12,691 nucleotides of DNA from an uncultured delta proteobacterium. GTDB taxonomy: Bacteria > RBG-13-61-14 > DRUE01. This document shows positions 1 through 6,442 of the stretch, in pieces; the first letter of the stretch is position 1; each line of letters opens with the position of its first letter. The notes under the pieces were generated by a model, which worked only from the letters and a program-made list of their open reading frames with translations, did no database searches and had not been told where the DNA came from. The stretch lies in the NCBI GenBank assembly GCA_903897985.1, contig CAIUDS010000372.1, forward strand, positions 1 through 12,691, given 5' to 3'. Made by a program: the position numbers and the translations under genes.

Positions 1-626
1 CGCTGGTTAAGGTTGAGCCGGTAGTGATCTTTCTCGAGGGGCATCAGCCGGAACCAGAGGCTCTGCAAACAAGGCGGGTGCTCGATCTCCGGGTCCATCC
101 AAACCTGCCAGGTGACCGCCTGCGCCCGCCGGGTGTGCGGCACCTCGGCCAGCTTGTCCGCCACCGCCTGGATCTGGTCCAAGCCGCGCTCGTCCGGATT
201 TTTCTTATACGCGAACAGCCGCTCGTGGTAGGTGTATTCCCATCTTTTATCGTCCGGGTTTTTCGGGTCCCGAATCCATTTATCCTTGATCCCTTCCACA
301 ACCTCCATCCGGTATTCCTCCAAATCCTCCAGCCCGCCCGGAAACGCCCGGTGGATCATGGGATCGCTAAACGGGTCCTCCACCACCATTCTCATGCTGC
401 AATCCCGGCTCGGCGGATCCTCGTAATTGCCCGCCTTGTCCTTCCGGTCATACTCGGTCCGGATTTCCGCGCCAAAGCCATAAAGCGCCAGCATCGAATT
501 TTCCCACGCCTCGGCCAAGCCCTTGCCCACAGCCGCCAACACCGGGATCTGTCCCTTTTCTCCCGCCATCTCCACCAGAATTTTTTTGTCCGCAATCCTT
601 TTCTCGATGAGTTCTTTAAGTTCCAT
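1..626 (-). CDS. Thymidylate synthase-family protein, C-terminus cut by window start
   Basis: Thymidylate synthases methylate dUMP to dTMP with methylene-tetrahydrofolate, in the cytoplasm. My translation from the ATG at 626-624 gives 208 residues, open to the window edge. The family core is visible: HTRRAQAVTW (about residues 164-173) with paired arginines for substrate phosphate, then HPPCLQSLWFR with the probable nucleophile Cys186. The first 130 residues do not resemble classical ThyA (no DRTGT motif); they look like the divergent type known from methanogens and many uncultured bacteria. A pyrimidine hydroxymethylase of the same fold is an alternative, because the C-terminus that would decide is missing. 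The ATG starts 2 bases after the serS stop, with AAAGGG just upstream inside the end of serS, so translation is probably coupled to serS. Confidence 0.82.
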   Translation of the reverse strand, partial: MELKELIEKRIADKKILVEMAGEKGQIPVLAAVGKGLAEAWENSMLALYGFGAEIRTEYDRKDKAGNYEDPPSRDCSMRMVVEDPFSDPMIHRAFPGGLEDLEEYRMEVVEGIKDKWIRDPKNPDDKRWEYTYHERLFAYKKNPDERGLDQIQAVADKLAEVPHTRRAQAVTWQVWMDPEIEHPPCLQSLWFRLMPLEKDHYRLNLNQ

Positions 627-628
627 TT

Positions 629-1912
629 TTACCCTTTAACCTTGATCTCTTTCTTTCCCATATATTTCCACAGCACCTCCGGCAATTTCACCGTCCCATC
701 CTCTTCCTGAAAATTCTCCAGGATCGCCACCATGGTCCGGCCCACGGCCAGGCCCGAGCCGTTCAGGGTATGGACCAGTTCGGTCCCTTTGGACCCGGCT
801 TTCTTGAACCGGATCGAGGCGCGCCGGGCCTGGAAGTCCGTGCAGTTCGAGCAGCTTGAAATTTCGCGGTATGCGTTCTGTCCCGGCAGCCACACTTCGA
901 GGTCATAAGTTTTCGCGGAAGCAAACCCCAGGTCGGCCGTGCATAAGGAAACCACCCGAAAGGGCAGGCCCAGCAAGTCCAAAACTTTTCCCGCGTCCTT
1001 GACCAGGCTTTCCAGCTCCGCGAACGATTGCTCCGGCCGCGTGAATTTATACAGCTCGACCTTGTCAAACAGGTGTAGCCGGATCAGGCCCCGGACGTCT
1101 TTGCCGTAGGACCCGGCCTCGCTCCGGAAGCAGGGCGTATAAGCGCAGAGCTTTTTCGGCAGGTCCTCCTCCGCGAGAATCTGGCCGCGATACATATTGG
1201 TCAGCGGCACTTCCGCGGTCGGCGCCAGGTAGAACCCGAACGGCTCCACCTTGAACAAGTCCTGCTCGAACTTGGGCAGATGGCCCGAGGCCGTGAAGGT
1301 TTCCGCGCTGCCCATGAACGGCGGCAGGATTTCAGTGTAACCGTGCTCACCGGTGTGCAGGTCCAGCATGAAATTTATCAGCGCGCGCTCGAGGCGCGAG
1401 CCGTCTCCCTTGAGCAGGCTGAACCTAGCCCCGGCGATCCGGGCCGCGGCCTCGAAATCAATGATCCCCAGCAACTCGCCCAGCTCGACATGGTCTTTGA
1501 CCTTGAAGTCAAAGCTGCGGGGATTGCCGATCACGCGCTCCACCCGGTTGTCCGCCTCGCTGGTCCCGACCGGCACGCTCGCGTCCGGCAGGTTGGGGAT
1601 CCGAAGCAGTTGTTCCCTGAGCCCGGCCTCAACCTGGGTCTGTTCCTTTTCCAATTCCTCCAGCCGCGCCGGGATCTTCGCGGCCTCTGATTTTATCGTT
1701 CCCGCCTCGTCCTTCTTGCCCTGCCGCATCAGGTTGCCAACTTCCTTCGATAGCCGGTTGCGCTCGGACCGCAACTGATCGCCCTGGACCTGGAGTTGGC
1801 TCCGCTTCTTGGCCAGTTCCTGAATGCCGCTCAGGTCGTAGGTTTCCCTCCGTAGCGAAAGTTTTTTCTCGACTTCCTCCGGATTTTGCAGGATCAATTT
1901 AAGATCAATCAT
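629..1912 (-). CDS. serS: Serine--tRNA ligase (SerRS)
   Basis: Charges tRNA-Ser (and tRNA-Sec where present) with serine in the cytoplasm. It has 427 residues, normal for bacterial SerRS. The N-terminal arm (about 1-110) is the charged coiled coil that grips the tRNA long variable arm. The class II core follows: motif 1 near GSRLERALINFML (171-183), TAEVPLTN (232-239), motif 2 beginning CFRSEAGSYGKD (261-272), and motif 3 NGSGLAVGRTMVAILEN (384-400). I chose the ATG at 1912 because MIDLKLILQNPEEV is the usual N-terminus and AGAAGG lies 7 bases upstream; the frame is open 14 codons further up, but those codons lie in the leader. One oddity is that motif 2 reads RLHLFDKVEL, whereas the family normally has HQF. 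It is first in an operon with the thymidylate synthase gene. Confidence 0.97.
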   Translation of the reverse strand: MIDLKLILQNPEEVEKKLSLRRETYDLSGIQELAKKRSQLQVQGDQLRSERNRLSKEVGNLMRQGKKDEAGTIKSEAAKIPARLEELEKEQTQVEAGLREQLLRIPNLPDASVPVGTSEADNRVERVIGNPRSFDFKVKDHVELGELLGIIDFEAAARIAGARFSLLKGDGSRLERALINFMLDLHTGEHGYTEILPPFMGSAETFTASGHLPKFEQDLFKVEPFGFYLAPTAEVPLTNMYRGQILAEEDLPKKLCAYTPCFRSEAGSYGKDVRGLIRLHLFDKVELYKFTRPEQSFAELESLVKDAGKVLDLLGLPFRVVSLCTADLGFASAKTYDLEVWLPGQNAYREISSCSNCTDFQARRASIRFKKAGSKGTELVHTLNGSGLAVGRTMVAILENFQEEDGTVKLPEVLWKYMGKKEIKVKG

Positions 1913-1944
1913 CGGCCAACCTTCTTTCCCAAAATTGCTTAAGT

Positions 1945-1973
1945 AATTTAACACCAGGCGGGGAACTTATCAA
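1945..1973 (-). promoter_or_regulatory. Promoter of serS
   Basis: On the minus strand, TTGATA (1973-1968, 5/6 to consensus) and TAAATT (1950-1945, 4/6) are separated by exactly 17 bases. TGT directly before the -10 box makes an extended -10. The predicted transcript starts near 1938, giving a leader of about 26 bases that contains the AGAAGG ribosome site. This is the most conventional promoter layout in the window. Confidence 0.65.
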
Positions 1974-1978
1974 GATAA
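1967..1978. repeat. Short inverted repeat over the serS -35 box
   Basis: TTATCAAGATAA is a perfect 5+5 inverted repeat with a 2-base centre, overlapping the -35 hexamer of serS. It is followed by further GATAA/GATGATA copies (1974-1996). It could be a repressor site, but short AT-rich palindromes also arise by chance. Confidence 0.25.
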
Positions 1979-2009
1979 AGATGATAGGATGATAAGAGCG
2001 CGAGGAAGA

Positions 2010-2453
2010 TCAGCCGATGATCCTGATGGCGCCCGTGTCGCCGTTGACTTCAACCAGATCATTGGTCTTGATCAAATTAAAAAGCTGAGGATCAGGCACT
2101 TCGATCAATGGCACTTTCTTGTGGAGCCAGACCTCGGCCAGGATGAGCCCGGAAGTAAGCAGCGTATCGGCCTGCTGAACCACCATGGCCAGTGGCGCTC
2201 GGCCCCGGCGGATGGTTTCGAGGATGACCATGCCGGTGAAAGTTGAACCGATGGTCTGGGGGAAAACCAGGACGCGGTTGTAGAGGTCCTTTTTATAAAG
2301 CTCATGGTGGCGGTCGTAATAGACCGCGGCGAGCCGGTTGAACAGGTTCCAGGGTTTGGACAGGCCGGAAGTCAGGTTGAGGGGCTGGGAGGTCACCAGG
2401 GCCTTGCCCGTGGCCTGGCCGGAGATGATGCCTCGACCCTGTAATTCTTTCAT
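2010..2453 (-). CDS. Aconitase X swivel (small) subunit
   Basis: Small subunit of the aconitase-X dehydratases (DUF126 / AcnX swivel domain), which closes over the active site of the large subunit. Known members are archaeal phosphomevalonate dehydratase and bacterial cis-3-hydroxy-L-proline dehydratase. It has 147 residues, a normal size. Family marks are the opening GRGIISGQATGKALV (6-20), YDRHHELY (46-53), VLVFPQTIGSTFTG (61-74) with the serine loop around Ser70, and RAPLAMVVQQAD (85-96). I chose the ATG at 2453 because it fits the family N-terminus and overlaps the large-subunit stop as ATGA; the 46 upstream codons in this frame lie inside the large-subunit gene. The substrate is undetermined. 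No terminator hairpin is evident in the 97 bases between this gene and serS. Confidence 0.9.
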   Translation of the reverse strand: MKELQGRGIISGQATGKALVTSQPLNLTSGLSKPWNLFNRLAAVYYDRHHELYKKDLYNRVLVFPQTIGSTFTGMVILETIRRGRAPLAMVVQQADTLLTSGLILAEVWLHKKVPLIEVPDPQLFNLIKTNDLVEVNGDTGAIRIIG

Positions 2454-3610
2454 GAGCTGACCCCGCTGAATTTCAGGCAATCCTCGGTGGCGCCGTATTC
2501 GCTCTTGTGAAGGTAGTAATAGAGCTTTCCGGAGTTGGTGAGGATGGTTTTCCTCCCAAGCGCGCGGATGGTCCAGGCCGCCAGCGGGCACTGGGCCGTA
2601 ACCCGGACCCCGGCCGCCTCCAAGTCCCGCAACAGATCGGTCCCTCCAAGCTCCTGCCGAACCCGCGGGATCATGCAGAAGTAGGTGGGCAGCTTCACTT
2701 GCTTCCCGCGGTAAAATTCGCCCAGGGTCTTAACTTCGCTCATGGTCAAATGCGGGCAGCCGAACACCACCATCTCCGGTTTCGATTTTTCAAATGAGCG
2801 GAGCGAAGCCAGTTCTTCTTCGGTGATGGTGATGATCTCATCCGGCTCGCGGTCAAAGATGTCCTTCATGGTCGGCGCTTCCGGCGTCACGCCTTCGATA
2901 TGGAACAGGGCCACCGCGCCGGAGGCCGCCATGGCCGCGCCCATATTTTTGAGGTCGTCGCGGGTGCATTCCAGATGTTCGAGCACCGGCACGCGGTTCA
3001 CGACTTTTTTCCCGAGCAGGAACCCGAGCGCGGGGAAATCAATTTTTTTGGCCTTGACCTTCACCAGCACTTGTCCCCGCCGGTTTTGATCGAGCAAGTA
3101 TCCGAAGCGCGGGGTCTTGCCGGTAACCGCGGAGCACAGGTCAATGGTCACGGAATTGCGGTTGGTGCGGGCGCCCAGGACCGAATTGGCGAACTGGACC
3201 GCGGACGATTCCGCCCAGGCCAGCATGGCGCCTTGCGGTGGGATATTTTCGCGGTCATAGCAGACGCAGGAGTAATTGGGGGTGACTCCCAATTTTGCCA
3301 GGCTTGCTTCCAAAAACCCCTGTTGGCTGATCATGATCCGGTCCAGAAACTTGATCTTTTCCAGCGGCCGCGGGTTCAAGGTAGCCGGAACTTTTACTTT
3401 CAGTCCCTCCTTGACCATCAGCCGGATCGCGTCGTAATAGGTCCGGTAAATGAAAGCGCCGAAGCTGCCGGCCAGGTGGGCGCTGTGGATTTCGACCATC
3501 CGGTCCGCGGCAAAGGCCTCCCCGTAGCGGACCAGGGTCGAGAGCGCGAGTTGCATCCCTTTTCCCTGGGCGCCTTGCAGAATTCCTTTTTCTTCAGCAG
3601 TCAGGTTCAT
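2450..3610 (-). CDS. Aconitase X catalytic (large) subunit
   Basis: Catalytic subunit (DUF521 / AcnX) of an iron-sulfur dehydratase, 386 residues. Diagnostic stretches are SAHLAGSF (43-50), AWAESSAVQFANSVLGARTN (131-150), AVTGKTP (161-167), GCPHLTMSEV (284-293), and a C-terminal QCPLAAW (340-346) with LTNSGKLYYYL (357-367). Candidate cluster ligands are Cys115 or Cys117, Cys285 and Cys341. The usual CTPY motif appears here as CVCY (115-118), and an extra Cys159 is present. I chose the ATG at 3610 because MNLTAEEKGIL matches the family start; 15 upstream codons are open but look like promoter. The swivel gene overlaps by 4 bases, so the pair forms one enzyme. Phosphomevalonate dehydratase, hydroxyproline dehydratase or an uncharacterised activity all remain possible, and no neighbour in the window decides. 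Confidence 0.92.
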   Translation of the reverse strand: MNLTAEEKGILQGAQGKGMQLALSTLVRYGEAFAADRMVEIHSAHLAGSFGAFIYRTYYDAIRLMVKEGLKVKVPATLNPRPLEKIKFLDRIMISQQGFLEASLAKLGVTPNYSCVCYDRENIPPQGAMLAWAESSAVQFANSVLGARTNRNSVTIDLCSAVTGKTPRFGYLLDQNRRGQVLVKVKAKKIDFPALGFLLGKKVVNRVPVLEHLECTRDDLKNMGAAMAASGAVALFHIEGVTPEAPTMKDIFDREPDEIITITEEELASLRSFEKSKPEMVVFGCPHLTMSEVKTLGEFYRGKQVKLPTYFCMIPRVRQELGGTDLLRDLEAAGVRVTAQCPLAAWTIRALGRKTILTNSGKLYYYLHKSEYGATEDCLKFSGVSS

Positions 3611-3625
3611 TATAGGAAACGGTTC

Positions 3626-3655
3626 ATCATAGGACGCCCTGTCGGTCGGAGTCAA
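3626..3655 (-). promoter_or_regulatory. Promoter of the aconitase X operon
   Basis: On the minus strand, TTGACT (3655-3650, 5/6) and TATGAT (3631-3626, 5/6) are separated by 18 bases. Transcription should begin about 3619, only about 9 bases before the ATG at 3610. No Shine-Dalgarno sequence is visible in that short leader. A second TATAAT (3614-3609) overlaps the start codon itself but has no matching -35. Confidence 0.55.
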
Positions 3656-3681
3656 ACGGGTTTTAGCGGGAAGGTAAAATG

Positions 3682-3690
3682 TGATATAAT
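3682..3690 (+). promoter_or_regulatory. Extended -10 promoter of the receiver gene, leaderless mRNA predicted
   Basis: TGATATAAT is a perfect extended -10 (TG, one base, TATAAT at 3685-3690). No good -35 is seen at the right distance, as is common for extended -10 promoters. The expected start point is about 3697, one base before the ATG at 3698. The bases between (CGGCCCC) contain no ribosome-binding site. Confidence 0.6.
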
Positions 3691-3697
3691 CGGCCCC

Positions 3698-4060
3698 ATG
3701 AGTTCACTGATCATGATTGTGGATGACAACCAACTCCTGGTCCAGGCGCTCTGCGATTATCTGGAGAAGAGCGGCTATGACACCATGGTTGCCCATAACG
3801 GCAAGCAGGCGCTGGAACTGATCGAGAAGGAGCAGCCGGAAATGGTGATCATGGATATCATCATGCCGGTGATGGGCGGGCTGGAGGCCACTAAGATCCT
3901 TCGGGCCAACCCCCAAAATAAAAATCTGCCCGTGATCGCGTTTACCTCCCAAAGCAACATCGGCCAGGGTGACGAGTTGTTCAATGATTACCTGCTCAAG
4001 CCCTTTGACTACGACAACTTGGTCCGGATTATTCAAAAATTCATCGGCCGTCCGAAATAA
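3698..4060 (+). CDS. Stand-alone response-regulator receiver protein
   Basis: A 120-residue CheY-like receiver domain with no output domain. It is phosphorylated by a histidine kinase (or phosphotransfer protein) and acts through protein contacts. The full active site is present: acidic pair Asp9-Asp10, phospho-acceptor Asp53 in VIMDIIMPVMGG, switch residue Thr83 and Lys101 in LLKPF. The loop before KPF (GDELFNDYLLKPF) replaces the common GADDYL sequence. No kinase is in the window, so the partner is unknown. The gene diverges from aconitase X with 87 bases between the starts, and its last 20 bases overlap the end of the convergent transglutaminase gene. The ATG at 3698 follows from the domain start and the promoter; the open frame further upstream is antisense to aconitase X. 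Confidence 0.93.
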   Translation: MSSLIMIVDDNQLLVQALCDYLEKSGYDTMVAHNGKQALELIEKEQPEMVIMDIIMPVMGGLEATKILRANPQNKNLPVIAFTSQSNIGQGDELFNDYLLKPFDYDNLVRIIQKFIGRPK

Positions 4061-6122
4061 ATTGCTCGAGTTCCTCCAGTTGCGCTTCCGCTGATTTCAG
4101 CTCCGCCTCCGCAGTCCCGGACCGCCCGAACCGAATTTCATAATAGAGTTGGGTAATCCGACGAATCCGGTTTCTGATTTCCGCGCGAAAAAAAGACTGC
4201 GCCGCAATTTCCAATCCAGTGGTCGAGGGAGTTCGGGTAAAGCCCTGCTTCCGTAGAATCCGAAACATCCGCAAGTAGAGCTTGACCGCCCGCCTTTGCT
4301 CCGGCCCGAGTTTGCCGAGCCGGGTCCGCTCTTTCCTCCTCGAAGGGCTGAGCCAAAAACTGAGCAGGATTCCAGCCGCTCCCAGGAACACGATGATTAT
4401 GGCCAGAGAGGGCTTGCCTTTGAGCCAGAGCCGGAGGCTGGGTAGGGACAATCTCAGGTTGTATCGAAGCCGGTAGCTTTCCGCCTCCATCCGGCGCCAT
4501 CCCCGGAGCTGGTCCGAGACCGAGTATTCCACGATCCAGCGGTTCCAGCGGAATATCACCGGGTCCAAGAGCCTCCAGAGCCAGGAACTGCCCCGGAGCA
4601 GTGGCCGGGCGCCGGCCGGGGTCGGGTCGAATTCGAGGAACCCGTGTCCGGGCAGATAGATTTCCGCCCAGGCGTGCGCGTCGCTCTGCCGGACCAGGTA
4701 ATAGTTCTGATAGGGGTTCCATTCGCCGCCGATAAAACCCAAGGCCATGCGCGACGGGATGCCCAAACATCTGAGCATCAAGACCCCGGCGCTGGCGAAG
4801 TATTCGCAATTGCCCCGCCGGGACCGGAGCAGGAATTCCTCCAGCGGTCGCTCGCCCGTGGGCAGGTCGGTCAGGGAATATTTGAATTTATCCTGAAAAA
4901 ATTTCCGGAGCAGCGACAACTTTTTGCGCGGGTCCGGTTCCCGGCCCACGACTTCCCGCGCCAGTTCGCATACCGGCTCCGAACCTTTGGGCAATTGCAG
5001 CAGGTCGGAAGAGCGCAGACGCTTTTTTTCCTTGGCATACTCGGGCAGGCGCGAAAAAGCCTGTTCCAGCTCCGGCTCCGAATATTGCGGCAGCGCCGAA
5101 TAGGCCAGGTAGTGAATCCTTTCGGTGGAGGCAAACGGGAGCGAGCAGTAGTCATTGACGGAACACGAGAAGCTTTTGAACATGAACGGGAGCATATAGG
5201 CATAGGGCCATCCCACCGCAGGCAGGTCCACGCCCAGGTCCGGCTCCAGATAGATTTCCTGCGGCAATTTCTCTCCCGCGGGAGGGCGCAGGTCAATGGT
5301 CACCGGCTGGTTATAAGAAATGGGGAAACTGCCTTTGCTGCTCGAGCGATCCTCCCAGATGTTGTTTTCATAGTGGTCCACCGCCCGCATCCGCCATTTC
5401 AACCCCGGGATCGGGCCTTCCTTTCCCAGCAGGCGGCCGCGCAGGACCGGCGCCGAATTTTGCAGCAACTCGCTCACCTCGCCCAGGTGGATTTCGCTCG
5501 AGTATCCGGTCCAGGCCCGGTATCCGGCGATGTGGAAATTGACCAGACTGATTCCCACCCGGGGCAGGAGGAAGAACAAAAGGAATCCCATGATCATGCA
5601 GAAAAGGCCGGCGCTGCCGAGCAGGCTGAGCAGCCGGTTCGCGGAAGGCAAGGGCTTGCGCAGCGAGCCGGGATCGGAAATAGTGATCAGGGTGAGGCTG
5701 AACAGCGCGGAAAACAGCCAGCCGGCGAAAATGAACAGGTATCTCAGTTGCACCATCATCAGACTGCCCGCGGAGATTTCGAACAGGCTCAGGATCAGCG
5801 CGAATTTATAGTCGCGCGTGGTTTCCAGTTCGAACATCCGGATCAGGATCAAATATCCCAGGAAATAAAACGCGGCCTGGATCGGGAACTCCGCGAACCA
5901 GATGCCATAGATGAGCGATCCGGCCAGGCCGATGATCGCCAGCGCGTTGAAAAACCACCGGCTGACCCGGAGGCCATAGTGGCGGTAGGCAAAGACCAGG
6001 GCCAGCCCCAGGGACAGGCCGAGTTTATGCGCGACATGAATTTGGGGGCTTAGGATCAGGCTCAGGCCGGCGAAGAGCACGCAGCAGAAAAGAGAATAAA
6101 AGATAAGCCGTTCCAGCTTCAA
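4041..6122 (-). CDS. TgpA-like membrane transglutaminase-domain protein
   Basis: A 693-residue membrane protein of the DUF3488-transglutaminase-DUF4129 family. Residues 1-190 hold about six hydrophobic segments. After a soluble stretch comes the transglutaminase core with a complete Cys-His-Asp triad: Cys439 in RRGNCEYFASAG, His483 in SDAHAWAEIYL and Asp499 in FLEFDPTP. One more membrane helix lies at about 571-592, followed by a C-terminal tail like DUF4129 (about 610-665). By family analogy the catalytic domain faces the periplasm or cell exterior; whether it is a protease, transglutaminase or peptidoglycan-linked enzyme is not settled. The start is probably TTG at 6122-6120, because no ATG occurs before residue 95 and the membrane segment begins right there. 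It lies 8 bases after the zinc-ribbon stop, suggesting re-initiation. The usual MoxR ATPase and DUF58 partners are absent here. Confidence 0.9.
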   Translation of the reverse strand: MKLERLIFYSLFCCVLFAGLSLILSPQIHVAHKLGLSLGLALVFAYRHYGLRVSRWFFNALAIIGLAGSLIYGIWFAEFPIQAAFYFLGYLILIRMFELETTRDYKFALILSLFEISAGSLMMVQLRYLFIFAGWLFSALFSLTLITISDPGSLRKPLPSANRLLSLLGSAGLFCMIMGFLLFFLLPRVGISLVNFHIAGYRAWTGYSSEIHLGEVSELLQNSAPVLRGRLLGKEGPIPGLKWRMRAVDHYENNIWEDRSSSKGSFPISYNQPVTIDLRPPAGEKLPQEIYLEPDLGVDLPAVGWPYAYMLPFMFKSFSCSVNDYCSLPFASTERIHYLAYSALPQYSEPELEQAFSRLPEYAKEKKRLRSSDLLQLPKGSEPVCELAREVVGREPDPRKKLSLLRKFFQDKFKYSLTDLPTGERPLEEFLLRSRRGNCEYFASAGVLMLRCLGIPSRMALGFIGGEWNPYQNYYLVRQSDAHAWAEIYLPGHGFLEFDPTPAGARPLLRGSSWLWRLLDPVIFRWNRWIVEYSVSDQLRGWRRMEAESYRLRYNLRLSLPSLRLWLKGKPSLAIIIVFLGAAGILLSFWLSPSRRKERTRLGKLGPEQRRAVKLYLRMFRILRKQGFTRTPSTTGLEIAAQSFFRAEIRNRIRRITQLYYEIRFGRSGTAEAELKSAEAQLEELEQFISDGR

Positions 6123-6130
6123 TTTTTCAA

Positions 6131-6343
6131 TCAGAGCTTGGCGGATCGGATCAGGTTCCCGCAGTTGAAACAGATCCTGACCTCCGGCTTGTTGCGGCTG
6201 CCGCAGGCCGGACAGGTCACATATTTAGATTTTTCCTCGCCCTTCTTGGTCATGGTCCGGCTCATGCGGAACCCGCAATTATCGCAGATCTGGCTCACCG
6301 GATTTTCATATTCCGCGCCGCAGGCCTCGCATTTAACCTTCAT
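6131..6343 (-). CDS. Small double zinc-ribbon protein
   Basis: A 70-residue soluble protein made of two CxxC...CxxC modules: Cys5, 8, 20, 23 and Cys44, 47, 58, 61, joined by a short Lys/Glu-rich linker. Each set should bind one zinc ion. Such ribbons mediate protein or nucleic-acid contacts; no enzymatic residues are visible and I do not recognise a named family. The ATG at 6343 is preferred over an in-frame TTG just before it, because the predicted transcript begins about 6345. It is the first gene of a two-gene unit with the transglutaminase, so a role in that protein's expression or assembly is possible but only inferred. Confidence 0.8.
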   Translation of the reverse strand: MKVKCEACGAEYENPVSQICDNCGFRMSRTMTKKGEEKSKYVTCPACGSRNKPEVRICFNCGNLIRSAKL

Positions 6344-6351
6344 CAATATCC

Positions 6352-6380
6352 ATTATAACTTCAGGCGCGGCAAATTGCAA
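6352..6380 (-). promoter_or_regulatory. Promoter of zinc ribbon-transglutaminase, leaderless mRNA predicted
   Basis: On the minus strand, TTGCAA (6380-6375, 4/6) and a perfect TATAAT (6357-6352) are separated by 17 bases. The start point is expected about 6345, two bases before the ATG at 6343, leaving no room for a ribosome-binding site. Confidence 0.65.
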
Positions 6381-6393
6381 AAAATCCGGGAAT

Positions 6394-6422
6394 TTGAAGC
6401 TCAGGCCGGAGGGTGATATTAT
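6394..6422 (+). promoter_or_regulatory. Promoter of tyrS
   Basis: TTGAAG (6394-6399, 4/6) and TATTAT (6417-6422, 5/6) are separated by 17 bases, with TGA just before the -10 (extended -10). The expected start point is about 6429. The short leader carries GGAGG (6432-6436), 6 bases before the ATG at 6443. It stands back to back with the zinc-ribbon promoter, with 13 bases between the two -35 boxes. Confidence 0.6.
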
Positions 6423-6442
6423 CTTGCGGATGGAGGTTCGGG

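Noticed and set aside
24..710. 228-codon plus-strand frame at the left edge
   Set aside because: Opposite strand to the thymidylate synthase-family gene, whose conserved core is clear; the antisense product has no domain.
2454..2591. N-terminal extension of the swivel subunit
   Set aside because: The extra 46 codons lie inside the large-subunit gene and do not resemble the family; the ATG at 2453 with ATGA overlap fits better.
3609..3614. TATAAT overlapping the ATG of the aconitase X large subunit as a -10 box
   Set aside because: It would start transcription inside the gene with no good start codon nearby and has no -35; the TTGACT/TATGAT pair just upstream is better.
4644..6053. Long plus-strand open frame (469 codons) antisense to the transglutaminase
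   Set aside because: It lies wholly inside a gene with clear catalytic triad and membrane segments; its protein is Gln/Arg/Pro-rich with no domain, typical of an antisense frame in GC-rich coding DNA.
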